Source of the DNA: JANNRA01 sp031401035
Lineage (GTDB): Bacteria; Desulfobacterota; Binatia; HRBIN30; CADEER01
DNA: 10,699 nt
Reading direction: 5' to 3'
Assembly: GCA_031401035.1 (NCBI GenBank)
Contig: JANNRA010000004.1
Location: 1 to 10,699, forward strand
Position 1 is the first letter of the stretch. Every line of letters begins with the position of its first letter. The position numbers and the translations under genes are program-made. Of the stretch, positions 6,446-10,699 are shown piece after piece. Under the pieces are notes generated by a model that saw only the letters and a program-made list of their open reading frames with translations, did no database searches and was not told the DNA's origin.

Positions 6446-6849
6446 TGTCCGACGCGCGACCGATCCCCGTCGTGACGCCGGAGATGCGCCCCTTCTACGA
6501 CGGCGCCCGCCAACGCGAACTGCGCGTCCAACGCTGCCGCGCCTGCGGCGTGCTGCGCTTCCCGGCCCGCGCCCTGTGTTCCGCCTGTCTCGGCACGGAC
6601 GCCGAGTGGGTGGCGGTCTGCGGCCGCGGCGAGGTGTACAGCTTCAACGTCATGCACCAAGTCTACCACCCCGGCTTTGCCGCCCACGTGCCGTACGCCG
6701 TGGTGCTGGTGCAACTCGCCGAGGGGCCGCGCCTGCTCTCCAACCTCGTGGGCGTCGCCCCCGACGCGATCCGCATCGGCATGCCGGTGCTGGTGGTGTT
6801 CGAGGACCTCAGCCCCGAGATCACGCTGCCGAAGTTCACGCCGGCGTAG
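6445..6849 (+). CDS. Zn-ribbon OB-fold protein (DUF35), partner of the thiolase
   Basis: This 134-residue protein has an N-terminal helix (EMRPFYDGARQREL), then a rubredoxin-like zinc ribbon with Cys31-x-x-Cys34 and Cys45-x-x-Cys48. An OB-fold follows (about 52-130) with GEVYSFNVMHQVYHPGF and PYAVVLVQLAEGPRLLSNL. This is the complete usual length and layout of the DUF35 family. Such proteins bind the CoA substrate or shape the active site of a partner thiolase-like enzyme, as in BbsA of anaerobic toluene degradation and the DUF35 part of ChsH2 with Ltp2. The ATG shares one base with the thiolase stop (TGATG), so equimolar coupled translation is likely. All four zinc ligands are present. The gene is followed within 20 bases by a large hairpin that may end transcription. 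Confidence 0.94.
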   Translation: MSDARPIPVVTPEMRPFYDGARQRELRVQRCRACGVLRFPARALCSACLGTDAEWVAVCGRGEVYSFNVMHQVYHPGFAAHVPYAVVLVQLAEGPRLLSNLVGVAPDAIRIGMPVLVVFEDLSPEITLPKFTPA

Positions 6850-6867
6850 CCACGCTCGCAGATCCAC

Positions 6868-6950
6868 TGGAGGGCGCCCCCCCGGGGGGCGCCTGTTGGG
6901 TGGAGGCCTGGAACCCCACGCAACAGGCGCCCACGGGGGGGCGCCCTCCA
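6868..6950. repeat. 83-bp nested inverted repeat between convergent genes (REP/BIME-like or bidirectional terminator)
   Basis: Two arms, 6868-6905 and 6914-6950, are almost exact reverse complements around an 8-base loop (GCCTGGAA). The outer 31 bases differ only by one substitution and one single-base indel. Each arm is itself a palindrome built on GGCGCC with runs of C7 and G6-7, so each could fold alone or the pair could fold into one long stem or cruciform. It fills nearly all of the 104 bases between the DUF35 stop and the stop of the opposite-strand Thr-rich gene, beginning 18 bases after one and ending 3 bases after the other. No U-tract follows either side, so it is not a textbook terminator. 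The doublet-palindrome design resembles REP/BIME elements. Confidence 0.85.
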
Positions 6951-6953
6951 AGG

Positions 6954-8222
6954 CTACCGGCGCCGGCGCAGGGCCAGCGCGGCGATGCCGCCGAGCAGCA
7001 GGCCGGCGAGACCGAGCGCGCCCGCGCCCATCGCCGGAGCCGGGGCCGATCGGTCGACACAGATACCCGGCTGGTTGGGCGTGTCGCAGTACTCGCCGGG
7101 TCCGTTGCAGATGCTGCCGCAGCAGACGCCGTCGACGCAGAAGCCGGAGATGCACTGCCCCGGATCGGCGCAGTCTGCGCCGATCGGCGCCCGGGTCGGG
7201 GTGCAGGTCTGCGTCGGCGTCTGCGTCGCCGTCCCGGTGCTGGTCACCGTCGCCGTCCCGGTCGCCGTCGCCGTCGCTGTCCCGGTGCCGGTCTGGGTCG
7301 CCGTCGCCGTGCCAGTGTGGGTGGCCGTTGCGGTCTGGGTCTGGGTCGCGGTAGCGGTCCCAGTGCCGCTCGCCGTCGCGGTCGCGGTCCCGGTGCGCGT
7401 CGCCGTCGCAGTGCCGGTGTTCGTGGCCGTACCGGTTGCCGTCCCGGTCGCGGTCGCGGTCGGCGTCACGGTAGCAGTGGCGGTGTTGGTCGCGGTGCCG
7501 GTCGACGTCCGGGTGCTCGTCGCAGTGGCGGTGCGCGTCGCGGTGCCGGTACGCGTCGCGGTGGGGGTAGGCGTGGCAAGGTCCTCGACGACGGAGAAGA
7601 GCGAAAAGGCAAGGTCACCGCTCGCCATCGGGTCGGCGTCGATGACGATCGAATCGACATCCGTCAGATTCACCCCGGTGAAGCTGCTCAAGGTGAACTG
7701 CACGAACTGGAAGCCTGACATGGTCAGCATCTGGGTGACCGTAAAGGTATTGGCGGATCCATCCGTCAGCGTCACCGCCAGCGGCATGCCGCCGGCCACC
7801 GCCGCCGCATCGACAAAGAGACGGATGCGGATGGCGACCAGCATGCCGGCCGTGAGATCGGCGTTCAGCCCGGCACCGTTGGCGTTGTAGGTCAATGCGA
7901 CGCGCCCATCGTCATCGATGCCCGAGGTGTAGTTGAGCAACTGCGGACCGGTCAGCACCACGGCCTTCACCTCCGGCGCCCCAGGGCCTTCAGCGGTCAT
8001 CTCGAGGTCGATCCGGCGCGCACTGCCGATCACGTTGGCCAGGCCGGTCATGGTGTTGTTGGTCGACCCCACCATGGTCAGGGTGAGGGTGTCGGGCCCA
8101 GCGGTGAACAGGTCGATATTGATATCCGCCGCCTCGGCTCGCGGGGAGCTGACCATCAGCAGAGTCAGCAGAATTATGCATGACTGGATCGATCGCAGGG
8201 CGCTCAACACAGGTTTTTTCAT
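6954..8222 (-). CDS. Secreted Thr-repeat protein with Cys-rich domain and C-terminal sorting/anchor-like signal
   Basis: The protein has 422 residues from an ATG at 8222, chosen over a longer frame because GAGGAG at 8232-8237 is 9 bases upstream and a signal peptide starts there (MKKPVLSALRS, a hydrophobic core, then AEA-AD). Residues 33-215 form a soluble beta-rich domain with many Asp, Thr and Val. Residues 218-345 are an alternating Thr-Ala/Gly/Arg/Pro tract, likely extended and perhaps glycosylated. Residues 340-388 hold nine Cys, including GFCVDGVCC, a knot-like motif seen in myxobacterial and related surface proteins. The end (PAMGAGALGLAGLLLGG...RRRR) is a hydrophobic helix plus Arg cluster, resembling PEP-CTERM/IPTL-CTERM/MYXO-CTERM tails but lacking their exact motifs. 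I infer a cell-surface protein, stalk plus head, held or sorted by the tail. The function is unknown. Confidence 0.88.
   Translation of the reverse strand: MKKPVLSALRSIQSCIILLTLLMVSSPRAEAADINIDLFTAGPDTLTLTMVGSTNNTMTGLANVIGSARRIDLEMTAEGPGAPEVKAVVLTGPQLLNYTSGIDDDGRVALTYNANGAGLNADLTAGMLVAIRIRLFVDAAAVAGGMPLAVTLTDGSANTFTVTQMLTMSGFQFVQFTLSSFTGVNLTDVDSIVIDADPMASGDLAFSLFSVVEDLATPTPTATRTGTATRTATATSTRTSTGTATNTATATVTPTATATGTATGTATNTGTATATRTGTATATASGTGTATATQTQTATATHTGTATATQTGTGTATATATGTATVTSTGTATQTPTQTCTPTRAPIGADCADPGQCISGFCVDGVCCGSICNGPGEYCDTPNQPGICVDRSAPAPAMGAGALGLAGLLLGGIAALALRRRR
7188..7571 (-). repeat. Low-complexity Thr-x coding repeat
   Basis: About 128 codons alternate Thr (mostly ACC/ACG/ACT/ACA) with Ala, Gly, Arg, Gln, Asn or Pro. 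On the plus strand this gives a monotonous GTC/GCC/GGT pattern with a basic 6-base period and longer 12-18-base echoes. It lies wholly inside the secreted-protein gene. The tract should be prone to slippage and copy-number change in frame, and it produces a spurious Val/Ala-rich frame on the opposite strand. Synonymous variation among the Thr codons argues that it is old and maintained at the protein level. Confidence 0.9.
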
Positions 8223-8247
8223 CGCAGATCGCTCCTCAGCAGGCGGG

Positions 8248-8278
8248 ACTATAGGGGAACAATTCGCGTCCACCACAA
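8248..8278 (-). promoter_or_regulatory. Possible promoter for the secreted Thr-repeat protein
   Basis: Reading the minus strand, TATAGT (8253 to 8248) is a good -10 box in a rare AT-rich spot. Upstream, TTGTGG (8278 to 8273) could be a -35 box, but the 19-base spacer is long. The predicted leader is about 20 bases and includes the GAGGAG ribosome-binding site. The site lies just after the hairpin at 8285-8316 that may end the upstream transcript, which fits independent transcription of this gene. Confidence 0.35.
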
Positions 8279-8284
8279 AGGACT

Positions 8285-8316
8285 GCGCCGCGAGGCGAAA
8301 TTCGCCTCAGCGGCGC
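8285..8316 (-). terminator. Strong hairpin, probable terminator or attenuator after the small Cys-rich gene
   Basis: Two 7-bp stems, GCGCCGC/GCGGCGC (8285-8291 with 8310-8316) and AGGCGAA/TTCGCCT (8293-8299 with 8301-8307), stack around a tiny loop with a small internal bulge. It lies 36 bases after the stop of the Cys-rich gene and before the promoter-like site of the next gene. The downstream minus strand has only a short CCTTT, not a U-tract, so factor-independent termination is likely weak. A processing or attenuation role is possible. Confidence 0.5.
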
Positions 8317-8351
8317 CACGTAGCGTTGTGGCCAAACGCCCAGCGTCATCA

Positions 8352-8507
8352 TCAATCCACGCACGCCAGCACGATGTGCACGCAGCAGCGCGGGTTGCGG
8401 CAGAGAAGCTTGCACTTCTGCCATTCGCCGCGCTCGCCGCAGTTGTAGCAGTACTGCGTCACGTCGGGCTCGCGGTCGTCGCGCCGCGGCATCCTGCCCA
8501 CCTCCAT
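8352..8507 (-). CDS. Tiny Cys-rich, probable zinc-binding protein
   Basis: This 51-residue protein begins MEVGRMPRRDDREPD. It holds seven Cys: Cys20-x-x-Cys23 (CYNC), Cys32, Cys36, Cys41, Cys42 and Cys49, with a His at 44 close by. The CxxC plus later pairs suggest one treble-clef or zinc-ribbon site. The start at 8507 is favoured by a GGGGGAGG ribosome-binding site 5 bases upstream. An ATG at 8492 (MPRRDD...) also has GGAGG at 8 bases. A longer frame reaches a TTG at 8558 that overlaps the GMC stop codon (TTGA), but that region reads as non-coding. It lies 48 bases downstream of the GMC gene on the same strand and could be the last gene of that operon. I do not recognise the family. The cysteine spacing in a short frame, together with the ribosome-binding site, is the main support. 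Confidence 0.65.
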   Translation of the reverse strand: MEVGRMPRRDDREPDVTQYCYNCGERGEWQKCKLLCRNPRCCVHIVLACVD

Positions 8508-8554
8508 CACCACCTCCCCCGCCGTTGGGCCTCTACCCATCGACGGCCGGCGAA

Positions 8555-10090
8555 TCAAGCCCCGGCGGCGACGCGCGACCAGTTGGCGGCGACCCAGTGC
8601 GCGGTGCGGTCGGCGAGGGCGGCGGTGGAGATCTGCGGCGGGGCGCCGAGCGAGGTGGGGAAGACGCTCATGTCGCAGACGAACAGGTTCGGCACCTCGT
8701 GCGAACGGCCGTAGGAGTCGACGACGGCGCGGCGGCGGTCCTCACCCATGGCACACGTGCTCTGCGGATGGGTCGAGGCGAGCGGGATCTCGCCCTGGCG
8801 GACGCCGCGCGCGGCGAAGGGGTCGAGCGAGTCGCCGCGTTCGAGCAGCAACGGGTCGGCGTAGGGGGCCAGAACCTGCGTGGCGCCGCTGGCGAAGAGG
8901 ATCTCGGCACAGTGGCGCATGCCCTCGGCCATCAGGCGCTGTTCGCGCGGATCGAGAATGTAGCTGATCTGCGGGCGGCCGTGGCGATCGGCGTTGACCT
9001 GGCCGCTCGACTGGTCGTGCATGAGCACCAGCAGGCCGACCATGCGGTGGTAGTTGCGCATCATCGCGAAGTGCGCCGGCCCGAAGCCAGGCAGCTGCGT
9101 CGCCGTCATGACCGGGAAGCCGTACACCGGCATGAGCACGTAGCCGCTCTCGGGGTCGCGCTCGAGGTCGATGAACTCGTCGACGTAGTAGCTCTGCGGA
9201 ATGCCGCGATAGCCGTAGATGTCCTCATCGTAGACGCCCGACAGCAGCACGCTCGGATGCAGGTGCAGGTCGCGGCCGACGCGGCCGTTGCCGTTCAGTC
9301 CGCTCGCCTGCAGCAGGGCTGGCGAGTTGATGGCGCCGGCGCAGAGGACGACCACCTGGGCGTCGACGCGGAAGCGGCGCCGCGGCCGGCCGTTGGCGTC
9401 GACCACCTCGCCCTCGACGCGCCGCACGCGCCCGGCCTCGGCGACCAGGCGCCGCACCGCGCAATCGGCGTACAGGCGCGCGCCGGCGCGCTCGGCGGCC
9501 GGCACGTAGGTGATGAGCATGCTCTGCTTGGCGTCGAACGGGCAGCCGAGCAGGCAGAAGCCGGACTGGGTGCAATGCTCGCGGTTGTGGTTGGCGACGA
9601 AGCCGCTGTAGCCGAGCCGCTCGCAGCCGGCGCGGACCTTGTCGTTGAGCGCGTTGACCTCGTCGGGGCGGATCGGCTTGACCTTCAGCATCTGCTCGAC
9701 GCGCTCGAACGACGGCCGCAGGTCGGCGCCGCTCATCTCGCGCACGCCGTACTTCTCGCGCCATAACTCGAGGATCGGCTCCGGCGTGCGGAAGCAGTAG
9801 CAGAGGTTGTGCACCGTCGAGCCGCCGACGTTGCGGCCCTGCAGGACGAGGATGGACTGGTCGACGGTCGCCCGCTGCCCCATGTCCTCGTAGAGCAGCG
9901 GCATCATCTCGTCCTCGCGCTGGGTGAAGTCCTCCTTCGTGTAGTGGCCGCCCTGCTCGAGCACGATGACGTCGCGGCCGGTCTCGGCCAGCTCCTTGGC
10001 GACGACGGCGCCACCGGCGCCGCTGCCGATGACGCAGACCTCGGCGCTGAGCGTCAGGTCGCCGGTGATGTCGGCGCCGCGCACGCTCAC
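8555..10090 (-). CDS. GMC-family FAD-dependent dehydrogenase/oxidoreductase, catalytic subunit
   Basis: The protein has 511 residues from a GTG at 10090 that overlaps the upstream stop (GTGA); the frame stays open upstream only as a shadow of the neighbouring gene. The FAD-binding fold begins VCVIGSGAGGAVVAKELAE (18-36), with GRNVGGSTVHN at 85-95. Cys173-X5-Cys179-X3-Cys183 matches the spacing of the three Cys that hold a 3Fe-4S cluster in FAD-glucose dehydrogenase of Burkholderia cepacia. HPQSTCAMGED (441-451) supplies the family's catalytic His441. The second catalytic residue, usually Asn in GVNP, is replaced (GAPPQIS, 482-488). No signal peptide is present; export is expected by riding with the Tat-targeted small subunit. 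The likely role is oxidation of an alcohol or sugar in the periplasm, passing electrons to a cytochrome not seen here. The substrate is unknown. Confidence 0.94.
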   Translation of the reverse strand: MSVRGADITGDLTLSAEVCVIGSGAGGAVVAKELAETGRDVIVLEQGGHYTKEDFTQREDEMMPLLYEDMGQRATVDQSILVLQGRNVGGSTVHNLCYCFRTPEPILELWREKYGVREMSGADLRPSFERVEQMLKVKPIRPDEVNALNDKVRAGCERLGYSGFVANHNREHCTQSGFCLLGCPFDAKQSMLITYVPAAERAGARLYADCAVRRLVAEAGRVRRVEGEVVDANGRPRRRFRVDAQVVVLCAGAINSPALLQASGLNGNGRVGRDLHLHPSVLLSGVYDEDIYGYRGIPQSYYVDEFIDLERDPESGYVLMPVYGFPVMTATQLPGFGPAHFAMMRNYHRMVGLLVLMHDQSSGQVNADRHGRPQISYILDPREQRLMAEGMRHCAEILFASGATQVLAPYADPLLLERGDSLDPFAARGVRQGEIPLASTHPQSTCAMGEDRRRAVVDSYGRSHEVPNLFVCDMSVFPTSLGAPPQISTAALADRTAHWVAANWSRVAAGA

Positions 10091-10599
10091 GCCGGCACCC
10101 GCCGCGGCCGCGGCGCCCACGGGCCGCCGTAGTGGATACCCGGCCAGGTGGCGTCCTGCGCGTAGTAGCCGAGCATGGTGAGGTTCTTCACCGCCTGGAA
10201 GGCGATGCGGCGGGTGTGGAAGCGGCTCGCGGCCCAGCCGGCAAGATAGGCGTCCTGCCATGCCGGCGTCAGGCGCGTGAAGCGCGACGGCTGCCCGACG
10301 AACAGCGGTGGCCCCCACTCGAACAGCCACAGCGCCCACGACAACTGCTCCGGCACGTCGGGCGGCAGCGCCCGCAGCGCGGTGTCGATGGTGCGCAGCG
10401 CGTCGGTGTCGGCGAACGCCGGCATGGCGGGATCGCCGGTGCGCGTCATGCGCGCGCCGATGGCGGCGAGGATCGCCGCGTCGCCGGGCGCGAGGACGCG
10501 CAGCCCCGCCGCTGCGAGAGCCGGTAGTGTGCGCAGGCGGCTGAGCAGCAACAGCCCGCCGAGTTGCAGGAAGCGCCGTCGCCCGAGCTCGATACGCAT
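10087..10599 (-). CDS. Gluconate 2-dehydrogenase subunit 3-like protein, Tat-exported small subunit
   Basis: This 170-residue protein starts MRIELGRRRFLQLGG: a twin-arginine motif (R7-R9, then F10-L11) followed by a leucine-rich stretch, so it should leave the cytoplasm folded via Tat. The mature part carries ILAAIGARM, then PAFADTDALRTIDTALRALP. It closes with the family-typical RIAFQAVKNLTMLGYYAQD (131-149) and HYGGPW (156-161). The length fits this small-subunit family (Pfam Gluconate_2-dh3). Its stop overlaps the GTG start of the GMC subunit by 4 bp, so the two are surely co-translated. It probably serves as the exporting chaperone or hitch-hiker for the flavoprotein, as in FAD-glucose and fructose dehydrogenases. 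The ribosome-binding site is weak (GGCGGA very near the ATG). The 100 bases upstream to the window edge hold no clear gene or promoter. Confidence 0.92.
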   Translation of the reverse strand: MRIELGRRRFLQLGGLLLLSRLRTLPALAAAGLRVLAPGDAAILAAIGARMTRTGDPAMPAFADTDALRTIDTALRALPPDVPEQLSWALWLFEWGPPLFVGQPSRFTRLTPAWQDAYLAGWAASRFHTRRIAFQAVKNLTMLGYYAQDATWPGIHYGGPWAPRPRRVPA

Positions 10600-10699
10600 G
10601 TCCGCCAGCTAGCGCAGGGCGGGGCGAGTGGAAAGCCGCGGCAGTGCCCGTGGCTGCGGGCAAGGGGACGTTGGGGCGAAAGTGACACTTCTCGCGGCG

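Noticed and set aside
6868..6950. Hairpin as terminal inverted repeats of an insertion sequence
   Set aside because: Only an 8-base loop lies between the arms and there is no transposase or target duplication, so it is not an IS; the REP-like reading is kept instead.
6985..7890. 301-residue plus-strand frame rich in Val-Ala-Val-Pro
   Set aside because: It is the reverse complement of the Thr repeat; it lacks a ribosome-binding site and signal peptide and overlaps the real secreted-protein gene.
8223..8276. 18-residue extension of the secreted protein
   Set aside because: It would bury the signal peptide, ignore the GAGGAG ribosome-binding site, and cover the promoter-like TATAGT.
8525..9766. 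413-residue plus-strand frame antisense to the GMC gene
   Set aside because: It is Val/Ala/Arg/His-biased with no motif; the opposite strand has clear FAD-binding and active-site motifs.
10091..10663. N-terminal extension of the GMC frame to 702 residues
   Set aside because: The extra 191 residues are Arg/Ala-rich and lie over the Tat-signal subunit gene; the GTG at 10090 starts right at the family's conserved N-terminus.
10680..10690. Small palindrome AAGTGACACTT near the window end as an operator
   Set aside because: Only 5-base arms, a single copy, and no adjacent promoter or known gene start on which to judge it.

Overview
The window is about 70% GC and densely coding on both strands, with no gap above roughly 130 bases, no tRNA or rRNA, no CRISPR array, and no transposase or integrase. 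It looks like an ordinary chromosomal stretch of a GC-rich Gram-negative bacterium. Mpl (recycling of meso-diaminopimelate muropeptides) and a twin-arginine-exported dehydrogenase fit that reading. The secreted Thr-rich protein with a C-terminal Cys cluster and hydrophobic/Arg tail is of a kind common in Myxococcota and Candidatus Binatia-like 'deltaproteobacterial' genomes. The phylum is inferred from gene content and style only.

Region 1 (1-3634, minus strand) is a tightly packed peptidoglycan-recycling operon. In transcription order it holds an LD-carboxypeptidase (S66), a cytosolic serine hydrolase of the beta-lactamase/class C fold, Mpl (tripeptide ligase), and the first 26 codons of an unknown gene that runs off the window. 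The first two genes overlap by 4 bp (ATGA) and the next pair are 9 bp apart. The likely logic is that a peptide released in the cytosol is trimmed by LdcA and re-ligated to UDP-MurNAc by Mpl. The serine hydrolase may supply the missing amidase step.

Region 2 (3640-5210, plus strand) starts from a well-formed sigma70-like promoter. It carries a small exported protein with five 8-residue Ala/Gly/Pro-rich repeats, an unrecognised 92-residue helical protein, and a five-helix membrane protein with an inserted domain resembling the C-terminal half of the type II secretion pseudopilin GspG.

Region 3 (5276-6849, plus strand) is a translationally coupled thiolase-like/DUF35 pair of the kind that forms acyl-CoA thiolase or retro-aldolase complexes (BbsAB, Ltp2-DUF35). 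A striking 83-bp hairpin, each arm itself palindromic, separates it from the convergent gene.

Region 4 (6954-10699, minus strand) reads, in transcription order: a Tat-exported gluconate-2-dehydrogenase-subunit-3-like protein; a GMC flavoprotein with a Cys-X5-Cys-X3-Cys motif (4-bp overlap with the first gene); a tiny Cys-rich probable zinc-binding protein; a hairpin; and a secreted Thr-repeat protein with a C-terminal anchoring or sorting-like signal. The first two should form an exported dehydrogenase complex. The window ends before any cytochrome partner could be seen.
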